A stretch of 33,379 bases of DNA from Hyphomicrobiales bacterium. GTDB taxonomy: Bacteria; Pseudomonadota; Alphaproteobacteria; Rhizobiales; Methyloligellaceae. The translations under genes and the position numbers were made by a program. Under the pieces are notes generated by a model. That model did no database searches and was not told the DNA's origin. It saw nothing but the letters and a program-made list of their open reading frames with translations. This document shows, piece by piece, positions 16,439 through 24,010 of the stretch; positions within the stretch are counted from its first letter, which is position 1, and the number at the start of each line of letters is the position of its first letter. The stretch is taken from the NCBI GenBank assembly GCA_021775525.1, contig JAJFHQ010000035.1:1-33379 (forward strand). The letters are read 5' to 3'.

Positions 16439-16963
16439 TCAGTCCTCGAAAATTCCTTCGGGCGGGAGCATCAACAACCAGCCGCCCTCGAAGTCGATGT
16501 CGGGGATAATTTCCTCTGTGAAGGGAACCAGCACGGTAGGGCCTCCGGTGGCGGGGCGGACTTCCAGCAGGTCTCCCGCACCAAAATTCTGCACCGAGAC
16601 GACCTGGCCGAGGGCCGATCCATTCTGGTTTATCGCCACGAGGCCTATCAGGTCTTCAAAATAAAAACTGGAGTCGTCTTCCACATCCGGCAGGCGCGCA
16701 CGCTCCACATAGAACTCGACACCCTTGAGCGCGTCTGCCTGCTCACGGGTGGAGATGCCTTTCAGCCTCGCCACGACGCCGTCCTTTACCGCCTTCACAT
16801 TCGAGATATTAAACTGGCGCAGTCCCGCTTCGTCCTGCAATGGGCCGTAGCTGCCGATGGAGAGCGGATCTTCCGTAAATGTTTTTATACGGAGTTCGCC
16901 CTTGAGGCCGCGCGCGCCTACGGCGCGGCCCAGACATACGCGTTTGGCGCCTTCATCCGGCAT
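16439..16963 (-). CDS. rimM: Ribosome maturation factor RimM
   Basis: A 174-residue 16S rRNA processing factor that assists 30S head assembly by binding S19. The N-terminal RimM domain begins CLGRAVGARGLKGELRIKTFTEDP, and the C-terminal PRC-barrel domain includes EDLIGLVAIN, GQVVSVQNFGAGDLLEVR and VLVPFTEEIIPDIDFEGG. Length and motifs are normal. It follows rpsP on the minus strand with a 36-base gap and precedes the adenylate cyclase, so it belongs to the ffh-rpsP-rimM-trmD operon. Confidence 0.97.
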   Translation of the reverse strand: MPDEGAKRVCLGRAVGARGLKGELRIKTFTEDPLSIGSYGPLQDEAGLRQFNISNVKAVKDGVVARLKGISTREQADALKGVEFYVERARLPDVEDDSSFYFEDLIGLVAINQNGSALGQVVSVQNFGAGDLLEVRPATGGPTVLVPFTEEIIPDIDFEGGWLLMLPPEGIFED

Positions 16964-16999
16964 CGTTCGTTACCGGGCTTTGCAAGGCGCCAAACCTCC

Positions 17000-17509
17000 C
17001 TAGTCCTTCTTTTCGTCTTCGGCCGCTTCAGCAGGTGCCTCTTCAGCGGGAGCGTCTTCCGCCGGGGCTTCAGCCTTGGCCTCTTCTGCGGCTGCTTCTT
17101 CAGTAGGTGCCTCTTCAGCAGGTGCTTCCTCGGCCGGTGCAGCGGCCGCGGCTTCAGCCTCTTCCTTGGCTTTTTCTTCAGCCTCGCGCTTGGCCTCCTC
17201 GCGGTCGAGGTGTTTCTGGCCTGGCAGCGCTTTCTGAGGATTATTGCGCGGCTTGCGTTTCATGATTCCGGCTTCGTCAAGAAAACGGTTCACACGGTCC
17301 GACGGGAGCGCGCCGACGCTGAGCCAATGCTTGATGCGGTCCTCGACAAGCGTGATGCGGCCCTCATGGTCCTTGGGCAGCAGCGGGTCGTAGGTGCCCA
17401 CACGCTCGATATACCGGCCATCGCGCGGCTTGCGGCTGTCGGCAATAACGATCCGGAAATAGGGGCGCTTCTTCGCCCCGCCCCGCGACATTCTGATTTT
17501 CAGTGACAT
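17000..17509 (-). CDS. rpsP: 30S ribosomal protein S16 with acidic Ala/Glu-rich tail
   Basis: Residues 1 to about 90 are S16 ([55 protein letters not shown]), which stabilises the 5' domain of 16S rRNA. The remaining 80 residues are a low-complexity acidic tail with repeated PAEEA-type units. Long C-terminal extensions on S16 are usual in alphaproteobacteria, but this one is at the long end (169 residues in total). ATG 17509 has AAGGA 11 bases upstream; the TTG at 17518 is too close to it. It lies 57 bases after ffh in the same direction. Confidence 0.97.
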   Translation of the reverse strand: MSLKIRMSRGGAKKRPYFRIVIADSRKPRDGRYIERVGTYDPLLPKDHEGRITLVEDRIKHWLSVGALPSDRVNRFLDEAGIMKRKPRNNPQKALPGQKHLDREEAKREAEEKAKEEAEAAAAAPAEEAPAEEAPTEEAAAEEAKAEAPAEDAPAEEAPAEAAEDEKKD

Positions 17510-17566
17510 AGACTTCAATTTCCTTCTGGTTCAATTCTCGTATCTGTTCAAATTCGTTAAAGGGAT

Positions 17567-19060
17567 CTATTTTTTCTTTCCCGGCAGGCCCGGAAGTCCT
17601 GGCGGCAAACCGCCACCTCCAAGCCCCGGTAATCCTTGCGGCATACCCGGAGGCACGCCGGGAAGGCCCGGCGGTGCGGCACCCGGTTCAAGTCCTTCGG
17701 GCATATCCGGCATTCCAGGCATTCCGCCACCGCCGCCAAACATGCCCGCGAGACCACCTTTGCCCTTGCCCATTTTCTTCATCATATCGGCCATGGTGCG
17801 GTGCATTTTCAGCAGCTTGTTGATGTCCTGCACGGTTGTGCCGGAGCCAGCCGCCACCCGTTTCTTGCGCGAGGCATTCAGCAGCTTGGGCACGCGGCGC
17901 TCTTTCTTGGTCATGGAGGAGATGATCGCCTGCTGGCGCTTGACCACGGTGTTGTCGAGATCTGCTTCCTCGATCTGCTTCTTCACCTTGCCGATGCCCG
18001 GCAGCATGCCAAGCACGCCGGACATGCCGCCGATCTTTTCCATCTGCTTGAGCTGGTCCGACAAGTCCTCCAGGTCGAAGGAGCCCTTGCGCATCTTTTG
18101 CGCGATCTTTTCCGCTTTTTCCGCATCGAGCGTTTCAGCCGCTTTCTCAACCAGAGAAACGACATCGCCCATACCGAGAATTCTGTTGGCGATACGATCA
18201 GGATGGAAATCTTCCAGCGCGTCGATTTTTTCTCCCGTGCCGATCAGCTTGATGGGTTTGCCCGTCACGGCGCGCATGGAGAGCGCAGCACCACCGCGTC
18301 CATCACCGTCCACGCGGGTCAGCACGATGCCTGACAGCGGTACGCATTCATCGAAACTCTTGGCCAGGTTCACAGCGTCCTGGCCGGTCAGCGCATCGGC
18401 CACCAGCAATGTTTCGTGCGGATTGGAAACCTTGAAGATGTCTGCCGTCTCGGCCATCAGCTCTTCGTCGATATGGGTCCGGCCTGCTGTATCCAGCATC
18501 ACCACGTCATAGCCGCCGGTCTTGGCATCCTTGATGGCGCGCCTGGCAATCTGGACCGGGTCCTGGCCCTTCTTGATGGGCAGTGTGTCCACGCCCACCT
18601 GTTCACCCAGTACGCGCAGCTGCTCCTGTGCCGCGGGGCGGCGGGTGTCGAGCGAGGCCATCAGGATCTTTTTCTTGTCCTGGTTGAGCAGCCTAAGCGC
18701 GATCTTGGCGCAGGTGGTGGTCTTACCGGAGCCCTGCAGGCCAACCAGCATGATCGGCACCGGAGCCTTGGCCTTGAGATCAATTCCGACGGTCTCATCG
18801 CCGAGCATCGCCACGAGCTCGTCATTGACAATCTTGATGACCTGCTGGCCGGGTGTCACCGATTTGAGAACTTCGTGACCGACAGCTTTTTCCTGAACGG
18901 TGTCGATGAAACCACGCACCACTTCCAGCGCCACGTCGGCTTCGAGCAGCGCGCGGCGCACTTCGCGCATGGCTTCGGCCACGTCGGTCTCTGACAATGC
19001 CCCCCTGCCGGTGAGCTTGTCGAATATGCCTGTCAGGCGATCTGAGAGTGTCTCAAACAT
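17567..19060 (-). CDS. ffh: Signal recognition particle protein Ffh
   Basis: The 497-residue GTPase of the signal recognition particle, which binds 4.5S RNA and nascent signal sequences and docks with FtsY (also in this window). The N domain (1-90) contains ALLEADVALEVVR; the G domain has the P-loop GLQGSGKTTT at 107-116, DTRRPAAQEQL, DTAGR near 190 and TRVDGDGRGG. The M domain (about 300-430) includes GGMSGVLGMLPG and the RNA-binding segment around RRVPKLLNASRKKRVAAGSGTTVQDINKLLKMH. The last 60 residues are a Gly/Pro/Met-rich tail with PGMPDMPEGL and GLPGLPG repeats. ATG 19060 has GGAAG closely upstream. It heads the operon to rpsP and rimM; a structured leader lies at 19061-19309. Confidence 0.98.
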   Translation of the reverse strand: MFETLSDRLTGIFDKLTGRGALSETDVAEAMREVRRALLEADVALEVVRGFIDTVQEKAVGHEVLKSVTPGQQVIKIVNDELVAMLGDETVGIDLKAKAPVPIMLVGLQGSGKTTTCAKIALRLLNQDKKKILMASLDTRRPAAQEQLRVLGEQVGVDTLPIKKGQDPVQIARRAIKDAKTGGYDVVMLDTAGRTHIDEELMAETADIFKVSNPHETLLVADALTGQDAVNLAKSFDECVPLSGIVLTRVDGDGRGGAALSMRAVTGKPIKLIGTGEKIDALEDFHPDRIANRILGMGDVVSLVEKAAETLDAEKAEKIAQKMRKGSFDLEDLSDQLKQMEKIGGMSGVLGMLPGIGKVKKQIEEADLDNTVVKRQQAIISSMTKKERRVPKLLNASRKKRVAAGSGTTVQDINKLLKMHRTMADMMKKMGKGKGGLAGMFGGGGGMPGMPDMPEGLEPGAAPPGLPGVPPGMPQGLPGLGGGGLPPGLPGLPGKKK

Positions 19061-19078
19061 TCAGTCTTCCAAAGCAGC

Positions 19079-19160
19079 GCGCTCAAATAGGCGATAGCCG
19101 ATAGCGCAGCATCCAAAAATTGCGCTCAAACAGGTGCGAACCGGTAGCGCAACACAAAAA
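19079..19160 (-). repeat. Two near-tandem hairpin-forming repeats in the ffh leader
   Basis: Copy 1 (19079-19119) and copy 2 (19122-19160) are about 40 bases each and align closely: GCGCTCAAA-T/C-AGG at one end, GGTAGCGCA or GATAGCGCA in the middle and CAAAAA at the other end. Each can fold on the minus strand; copy 2 has a perfect 7-base stem (TTGCGCT at 19146-19152 with AGCGCAA at 19120-19126, minus-strand reading), and copy 1 has a 5-base version. The repeats end about 20 bases before the ffh start. Confidence 0.6.
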
Positions 19161-19191
19161 GCACCCGTGGGCGAACCTTCGCTGACGGGTG
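19156..19191 (-). terminator. Intrinsic-terminator-like hairpin in the ffh leader
   Basis: On the minus strand CACCCGT and ACGGGTG (complements of 19185-19191 and 19162-19168) form a 7-base stem. An inner GCG/CGC helix stacks above a 2x2 internal loop, and CTTTTTG follows directly. It lies upstream of ffh in the same direction, so it would end a short leader RNA or act as an attenuator. Confidence 0.5.
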
Positions 19192-19275
19192 TGGACCTCC
19201 CTGCCTCCCGGTGGCCCTCAAAAGGCAACCATGTGCAGGGTGGCGGCTCGAAAAAACGGGCCTTACCAGAATTAG
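19156..19275 (-). ncRNA. Candidate structured small RNA or ffh leader
   Basis: A transcript from the promoter at 19281-19309 would run about 120 bases to the terminator-like hairpin. Besides that hairpin it holds a second long helix, 8 pairs out of 9, between 19235-19243 and 19196-19204. No reading frame of note lies inside. The conserved GGAA loop and AGCAG segment of 4.5S RNA are absent, so it is not the SRP RNA. I do not recognise a known family. Confidence 0.35.
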
Positions 19276-19280
19276 GCCGG

Positions 19281-19309
19281 ATACTTGTCGAAGGCACGCA
19301 TCAAGTCAA
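19281..19309 (-). promoter_or_regulatory. Candidate sigma-70 promoter of the ffh leader
   Basis: On the minus strand CTTGACT (TTGACT is the complement of 19304-19309) precedes AAGTAT (complement of 19281-19286) by 17 bases. The predicted start near 19274 leaves a leader of about 215 bases before ffh. Confidence 0.45.
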
Positions 19310-19339
19310 GTGGAACGCGCGCGATTCGGACGCCCCTTA

Positions 19340-19367
19340 TTGACGATTGCCGTCCCTGGAGTATACT
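19340..19367 (+). promoter_or_regulatory. Sigma-70 promoter of the TAXI-type binding protein
   Basis: TTGACG (19340-19345) and TATACT (19362-19367) have a 16-base spacer and are both close to consensus. Transcription would start near 19374, with GGGGAGG at 19387-19393 and the coding start at 19401. This is among the best promoter matches in the window. Confidence 0.6.
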
Positions 19368-19400
19368 GACTGAATTGATACATCCCGGGGAGGAACGGTG

Positions 19401-20381
19401 ATGTTACGCATATCAAGCCAGATCGTTTCAACGCTCGCCTTGGCCATTCTACTGGTCGGAGGGGACGCTCGCGCGGCTGATGAAATCGCCATCGGTGCCG
19501 GCGAGCGGGGCGGTCCCACATATTCTCTGGGTCGCGCACTCTGCCAGCTGATCAACCGCAAGACAGAGGCTAAGAGCTGCAGCCTGCTGCCCTTGTCCCG
19601 TGGCGATGCCCCGGAGTCCTACACAAATCTGGTCAATGTCCGGAACGGCGCGGCTGATTTCGGCCTGGCGCGCTCCGACTGGCAGCATTTCGCGATCACT
19701 GGAACAGGGCCCGTGAAATATGCGAACAAAGCACTCGACACCCTGCGCAGCGTGTTCTCCCTCCACAGCCTGCCGGTCACTCTGGTTGCCCGGCGTGACG
19801 CGGGGATCAACTCTCTCGATGACCTGAGGGGCAAACGGGTCAATGTCGGCCGTCACTTCACCGAAACGCGCATCAGCGCGGACATGGTGATGAAGGCGAA
19901 CAAATTATCACGCAAGGATTTCGCGCTGCTTGAGGAACTGACGGGCAAGGAGCAGACCATTGCGTTCTGCCACGACCGTGTTCAGGCCATATTCCTCGCC
20001 GAAACCCACCCGAACGAGGCGGTTGATCATATTACCAGGCTCTGCAATGGGGTCCTGGTCGATCTGAGCGGCGCGGCGATTGATGGAATGCTGGCCTCAA
20101 AACCATATCTGGCCAAGACGAGCATCGCCGCCGGCACTTATCACGGCATGACAGCGCCGGTCTCCACATTTGGCACCCCCATCACGGTCGTCACCTCGGT
20201 AGATGCGTCTGAGGATGTGGTTTACCGGTTCGTCAAGACGATCTTCGACAATCTTTCTGATCTGAAGAAGCAGCATTATGCACTTGGCGGCCTCGAGCCG
20301 GCGGGCATGATCGGTTCCGGCGCGACCGCGCCGATGCATCAGGGGGCGGTGCGCTATTTTCGAGAACAGGGATTGATGTAG
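19401..20381 (+). CDS. TAXI-family TRAP transporter solute-binding protein (orphan)
   Basis: A 326-residue exported binding protein. A signal peptide (MLRISSQIVSTLALAILLVGGDARA) is followed by EIAIGAGERGGPTYSLGRALCQLINR, the typical TAXI start that marks ligand-binding proteins of tripartite ATP-independent periplasmic transporters. LVNVRNGAADFGLARSDW, SVFSLHSLPVTLVARRDAGINSLDDLRGKRVNVG and the C-terminal VVTSVDASEDVVYRFVKTIFDNL fit the same family. No DctM/DctQ-like permease gene is near, so it either serves a transporter encoded elsewhere or has another sensing role. ATG 19401 has a well-spaced GGGGAGG; GTG 19398 is less likely. The ligand is unknown, but characterised relatives bind dicarboxylates or amino acids. 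Confidence 0.88.
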   Translation: MLRISSQIVSTLALAILLVGGDARAADEIAIGAGERGGPTYSLGRALCQLINRKTEAKSCSLLPLSRGDAPESYTNLVNVRNGAADFGLARSDWQHFAITGTGPVKYANKALDTLRSVFSLHSLPVTLVARRDAGINSLDDLRGKRVNVGRHFTETRISADMVMKANKLSRKDFALLEELTGKEQTIAFCHDRVQAIFLAETHPNEAVDHITRLCNGVLVDLSGAAIDGMLASKPYLAKTSIAAGTYHGMTAPVSTFGTPITVVTSVDASEDVVYRFVKTIFDNLSDLKKQHYALGGLEPAGMIGSGATAPMHQGAVRYFREQGLM

Positions 20382-20432
20382 CCAACTTGCACCGTGTAAT
20401 CCCGTATCGCTCACCCGGCATGAAGTAGGGCT

Positions 20433-20663
20433 TTAAATTACAATCAGGAGCGCCAGGCAGATGACTGCTGCCAGCGGAGCTGTTCCGGTTTAGGTTGCCA
20501 GGGCGATGGCCACCACGACAAGACAAATGAAAGGTGCGAGCAGCCTTTTGGCGAACACCGGCGCCCTGGAGCTTGAGCCTGAATTGCGGATAGCCTTGCG
20601 CGAGGCCAGTTCCTCGCGAAGCTCGGCCCATAACAGTCTTTGCATTTTCGGGTCAGCGCACAT
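20433..20663 (-). pseudogene. Small membrane protein gene with an in-frame stop codon
   Basis: Reading the minus strand from ATG 20663 gives 57 residues: a charged start (MCADPKMQRLLWAELREELA) and a hydrophobic segment (FICLVVVAIALAT), ended by TAA at 20490-20492. The same frame continues for 18 more codons with a second hydrophobic segment (APLAAVICLALLIVI) to TAA at 20433. Together they look like a two-helix membrane protein interrupted by one nonsense codon. It could instead be an intact 57-residue single-span protein. The ribosome binding site is poor. It lies 60 bases downstream of the exported protein at 20723-21031 in the same direction and occupies much of the otherwise empty 20382-20722 interval. 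Confidence 0.4.
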
Positions 20664-20722
20664 GGATGAATTTTATCCCAAGATGCGGTGGAGCGGAAGG
20701 CGTATGACGCGACATGGCGTGA

Positions 20723-21031
20723 TTATCGGTTGCCACCATGGTCATCCAGTTGTGTTTCCCAGAAATCCAGGTGTTGGCGCCGCAATGTATCGGAGCATGG
20801 ATGGCTTCGGGAAAACAGACCCGATTGTTTGCAGTAGAGCCAGGAGCCACCCGGAATCTTGACCTGGTATCCGAACTGGGCAACGCGCACCGGGGCCCTT
20901 ACCGTGCCGTGACCATAGTCGCTTCTGGCCGTGACATATCCGGCAGTGGAGCTGGCAAGGCTGGCGGTAAAACCTGAAAATACTACGGTTATTGCGAGGG
21001 CGAGTATCACGGTGGTTTTGTTGAAATTCAT
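20723..21031 (-). CDS. Small exported protein of unknown function
   Basis: A 102-residue protein with a clear signal peptide (MNFNKTTVILALAITVVFSG, cleavage near FTASLASS). The mature part of about 75 residues includes APVRVAQFGYQVKIPGGSW and two cysteines (LYCKQSG, HPCSDT). The start at ATG 21031 has a strong AGAGGAG seven bases upstream, which favours this frame over the overlapping plus-strand frame. A TATAAG element and a GCTTA-T-TAAGC palindrome (21081-21091) lie just before it. No family is recognised. Confidence 0.65.
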   Translation of the reverse strand: MNFNKTTVILALAITVVFSGFTASLASSTAGYVTARSDYGHGTVRAPVRVAQFGYQVKIPGGSWLYCKQSGLFSRSHPCSDTLRRQHLDFWETQLDDHGGNR

Positions 21032-21125
21032 CTTCCGGCTCCTCTCGATTCGGGGGTGTGCCTGAATCTTATACTTCGTTGCTTATTAAGCCGCTTTCAA
21101 GGCGACCTCACCAAGCCTTGAAGGG

Positions 21126-21701
21126 CTAGATTACAACATGTCCGTCATTCGCCCAGGGGTGATGTACCCCACATGCAGCGATGCGCTGGACAATCCTGGG
21201 ATGCTCCGTGCCGCGCTGGCCGTGCTCATAGGCAACCACCGTAAGCCTGGGCTGGACCGCCTCAATCAGTTCGTTGTTTTTCAGCAGAAAGTCAGGGTTT
21301 GAGGGTTTGCCATGGCGTTCATGACCAAGAGCAAAGGTCTCGTAAATCAGCACGCCGTCTTCTTCAACGCAGCCGATGATATCATCGAGGATTGGACGCC
21401 ACAGATAGTTTGTGACGATCACGCCGTCATAGCGCATGTCTTTCAGGGGGAACGTGCGGCCTGCCTCAAGATCGGCCTCGATGAGACCGACATCCGAGCG
21501 CGTGCCTAGATCTTCCACTCGAGACAGGTCCCGGTCGATCCCGGTGACCGTCAAGCCCTGCTCCAGTGCGGCGCGCAAATGCCGCCCCGCGCCGCAGGCG
21601 ACATCGAGAATGCTCCCCGCCTCCTTGATGCCGGGGAGGAATCTCTGCACCCAAAGGGAGGGCTTTGTGGGGCCGTGCTGTCGCGCCGAATCATCATTCA
21701 T
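21126..21701 (-). CDS. Class I SAM-dependent methyltransferase
   Basis: A 191-residue protein with a Rossmann-type SAM-binding fold. Motif I is SILDVACGAGRHLRAALEQG near residue 31, the acidic end of strand 2 is VTGIDRD, and YDGVIVTNYLWRPIL and GVLIYETFALGHERHGKP follow at the expected spacing. The YETFALG segment is typical of a small group of uncharacterised methyltransferases. No substrate can be assigned. It lies 27 bases after the ZIP-like gene in the same direction, and may be the third gene of the multicopper oxidase operon. Confidence 0.85.
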   Translation of the reverse strand: MNDDSARQHGPTKPSLWVQRFLPGIKEAGSILDVACGAGRHLRAALEQGLTVTGIDRDLSRVEDLGTRSDVGLIEADLEAGRTFPLKDMRYDGVIVTNYLWRPILDDIIGCVEEDGVLIYETFALGHERHGKPSNPDFLLKNNELIEAVQPRLTVVAYEHGQRGTEHPRIVQRIAACGVHHPWANDGHVVI

Positions 21702-21728
21702 GATTTGGCCAGCCTATCAGATGAGGCG

Positions 21729-22871
21729 TTAGACCAGCAGCGCGGTGACATACATGACCAGCAGACCTGTAACGACACCTCCCAGAACGGGGGCCCCGGC
21801 CAGTTTGGCGGCGCCGCTTTGGCGCACAAGCAGGGCGGTGATCTCGATGACCACCTGCGCGATGGCCCCGGCGCCGATGCCGAAGCAGATCGCTGTCCAC
21901 AACGGATTGACCACCTGCGCGCCAAGGAACACGCCAAGCAGAGCGGGCAAACCCGCAAGCAGGGCAAGAGAGGTGAAATTAATGAGCGTGGGCTGTTCCC
22001 TAGTGAGTGGCGCGGCGATGCCAAAGCCCTCGGTCACATTGTGAATAATGAAGCCAATGACAAGAAACGCGGCGAGGGCTGTTTCCCCCGTAGCAAAGGC
22101 AGCACCCACCACCAGGCCTTCACCAAGATTATGCAGCCCGATACCAAGCGCGATGAAACCTGCTAGCTTGAGGCCCTCGGGTGGCTTGTCGCCCCTGCGT
22201 CCTACGCCAATGAGACCCGAAGCGGTGACGATGGCCACGACCCAGACAAGGGTCGAGGCATGGAAGCGCTCCAGCACGCCTTCAGCCGCTTCCAGTCCTT
22301 CACCCAGCGTATCGATGAGCAAATAGACAAGCAAACCCACCGTCATGGCCAGTATGAACCCGGTTCCCTCGCGCCCGAGCTGGCGCAGGGCCGGGAAACT
22401 CATCAGGCCAATTGCAACAGGGGCAAGCCCCAGAAGCAGGCCGACCAGCAGCAGCATCCAGGCCGTCGGGCCGAACAGATCGGGCGTAGCTTGCGCCACG
22501 TCAATTGAGTGATCAAACGTAGCTCCGGTTGAGGTCAGCGCAACAATGACATGGGTTTCGCCGTCAACCCACGGATAGGGAATGGCAAGCTCCGCCGACG
22601 AGAGCCTTCCCAATGGTCCCGGGGGAGATTGCGTAAACGTGCGGTAGGCTCCATCCACATGAACCTGGGCGATGGAGACTGGCCCTGACCCGTCTACGCG
22701 CACCTTTGCCCGGAACATCCCCGGCTCCAGGCGCACGCTTTCAAAGGTAAGGGCTTCAACCGGCGGCGCGCCAGGGGCAAGCGTTTCGAAAGGCTTCAGC
22801 CATATCAGCAAGGCGACCAGGGCCACCAGGGCTGCCAGTGGCAGGGCGAAATATGCGTTCGCGCGGCTCAT
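21729..22871 (-). CDS. ZIP-like metal transporter with an N-terminal periplasmic domain
   Basis: A 380-residue membrane protein. One N-terminal helix (about 8-26) is followed by a soluble domain (about 35-128, probably periplasmic) and then seven or eight transmembrane helices. Two helices carry the metal-site signatures of ZIP transporters: His247-Asn248-x2-Glu251 (GLHNLGEGLVVGAAFATG) and His277-Asn278-x2-Glu281 (FIIHNVTEGFGIA). The extra N-terminal domain is not part of ordinary ZIP proteins. The gene overlaps the multicopper oxidase stop by four bases (ATGA), so both are made together. The metal could be iron, zinc, manganese or copper; the Fur-like operator upstream favours iron or manganese. 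The direction of transport is inferred from family behaviour only. Confidence 0.85.
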   Translation of the reverse strand: MSRANAYFALPLAALVALVALLIWLKPFETLAPGAPPVEALTFESVRLEPGMFRAKVRVDGSGPVSIAQVHVDGAYRTFTQSPPGPLGRLSSAELAIPYPWVDGETHVIVALTSTGATFDHSIDVAQATPDLFGPTAWMLLLVGLLLGLAPVAIGLMSFPALRQLGREGTGFILAMTVGLLVYLLIDTLGEGLEAAEGVLERFHASTLVWVVAIVTASGLIGVGRRGDKPPEGLKLAGFIALGIGLHNLGEGLVVGAAFATGETALAAFLVIGFIIHNVTEGFGIAAPLTREQPTLINFTSLALLAGLPALLGVFLGAQVVNPLWTAICFGIGAGAIAQVVIEITALLVRQSGAAKLAGAPVLGGVVTGLLVMYVTALLV

Positions 22872-23965
22872 GATCCTTCCACCTTGAAAAAGCTCATCCA
22901 GCCAAGCTCGGCGAATTCGGACTGGTGAGCGTGGAACATGTAACGGCCCGGCTCATAGTCCTTGAATGAAAATTCGATTATGCCGCGCTGTGCCTGGCAC
23001 AACATGACCGTGTCGACCGTTTTGAGTGTTGGCACCAGCGTCGTGCCGTGATCGAAATAATCGAAGAAATTGGCATGCAGGTGGAACGAGTTGATGGGGT
23101 CGAACTCTGTGACATTGACGAGGTAAATGCGCACCGGCCTGTCGGGGTCGATCTTGATCGGGTCGAGCATGTAGGCGAACGCAATGGAATTCGCCGCGTA
23201 GACCTCGTTCTCGTCGTCGAAATTGGTGTCAAAGCCGTTCATGACCATGACCATTTCCTGCCAGTGCCTGTTCTCCTCGCTGCCAAGTTGGCGGGAGAGC
23301 GCCACGTCGCGATGTTCAGGATGAAGCTCGGGATCGGGGTCGATGATGATGGCGCCGTAAAGCCCCTTGTGGATGTGGCGTTTCAGGGGGACGGCATGGC
23401 AGTGATACAGGTGGCAGCCAAACGGCTTGGCCGGAAATTCGTAGGTGAATTCATCGCCCGGGTTGACCATGCCGGCCCCCATGATGCCGTCCATGCTGGC
23501 CGAATGAATGCCATGGAAATGGATCGAGTGCGGGTGCGAGCCGGCATTGCGGAAGGTAACCCTTATATGTTCACCCTCGTTTGCGCGTAATGTCGGACCG
23601 GGCACGCGGCCATTATAGGTCCAGGCCGGGAAAAAGAGACCCGGGGCGATCTCGATTTCCTTGTCGATGGCGGAAATTTCGAACGAGCGCACACTACGGC
23701 CCTGATCGTCTGTTGATAGGGTGCCGCGATCCCAGTCTGTCAGGATGGCGTGAGGATCAAACCCGTTTCGCGCGTGATCGACCCTGCCAACCGTTCGGTT
23801 CTCTCCGCTGTGATGTCCAGCATGTCCCTTCGCCATCTTGGCGTTCGCGGCGCTGGCAGGCGTGACGATGCCCAACGCCGTGCAGATTGAGCCGGCGAGA
23901 CCCAGTTGCCCGGCAGATTTCAGGCTTTCCCTGCGTGAGAAATTACGTTGCAGCCAATCCAGCAT
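22868..23965 (-). CDS. Tat-exported two-domain multicopper oxidase
   Basis: A 365-residue multicopper oxidase with a twin-arginine signal (Ser10-Arg11-Arg12-Glu-Ser-Leu-Lys, then a hydrophobic stretch ending ASAANA), so it should fold in the cytosol and act in the periplasm. The first cupredoxin domain carries HSIHFHG (His149, His151) and YHCH (His188, Cys189, His190) with His197/His199. The cysteine makes this a domain-1 type 1 copper site, as in nitrite reductases and two-domain oxidases. The second domain has HLHANFF (His295, His297) and FHAHQSEFAELGWM (His345, His347) without a cysteine. A His-rich stretch follows the signal peptide. Metal oxidation or copper detoxification is plausible, given the coupled ZIP-like gene. 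ATG 23965 has AAGGA 11 bases upstream. Confidence 0.92.
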   Translation of the reverse strand: MLDWLQRNFSRRESLKSAGQLGLAGSICTALGIVTPASAANAKMAKGHAGHHSGENRTVGRVDHARNGFDPHAILTDWDRGTLSTDDQGRSVRSFEISAIDKEIEIAPGLFFPAWTYNGRVPGPTLRANEGEHIRVTFRNAGSHPHSIHFHGIHSASMDGIMGAGMVNPGDEFTYEFPAKPFGCHLYHCHAVPLKRHIHKGLYGAIIIDPDPELHPEHRDVALSRQLGSEENRHWQEMVMVMNGFDTNFDDENEVYAANSIAFAYMLDPIKIDPDRPVRIYLVNVTEFDPINSFHLHANFFDYFDHGTTLVPTLKTVDTVMLCQAQRGIIEFSFKDYEPGRYMFHAHQSEFAELGWMSFFKVEGS

Positions 23966-23988
23966 GGATTCGCAGTTCCTTACTTAGT

Positions 23989-24009
23989 TGCAAATAGGAA
24001 TTATTTGCA
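23989..24009. promoter_or_regulatory. Fur/Mur-like operator of the multicopper oxidase operon
   Basis: TGCAAATA-N5-TATTTGCA is a perfect 8-base inverted repeat with the size and sequence pattern of alphaproteobacterial Fur-family boxes. It lies 24 bases before the oxidase start and directly downstream of the -10 element (24011-24016), over the predicted transcription start, where a repressor would block initiation. Confidence 0.6.
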
Positions 24010-24010
24010 T

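Noticed and set aside
16064-17506. 480-codon plus-strand reading frame across adenylate cyclase, rimM and rpsP
   Set aside because: It lies antisense to three recognised genes. The repetitive Phe/Ser/Gly stretch is the reverse of the S16 Glu/Ala tail.
17636-18512. Two overlapping plus-strand frames opposite ffh
   Set aside because: They are shadows of the conserved ffh coding sequence with no independent support.
19156-19275. 4.5S SRP RNA next to ffh
   Set aside because: The position is tempting, but the conserved GGAA loop and AGCAG asymmetric-loop sequence are missing on both strands.
20506-20862. Plus-strand frame of 118 codons
   Set aside because: It overlaps the minus-strand exported protein, which has a signal peptide and a strong ribosome binding site; this frame has neither.
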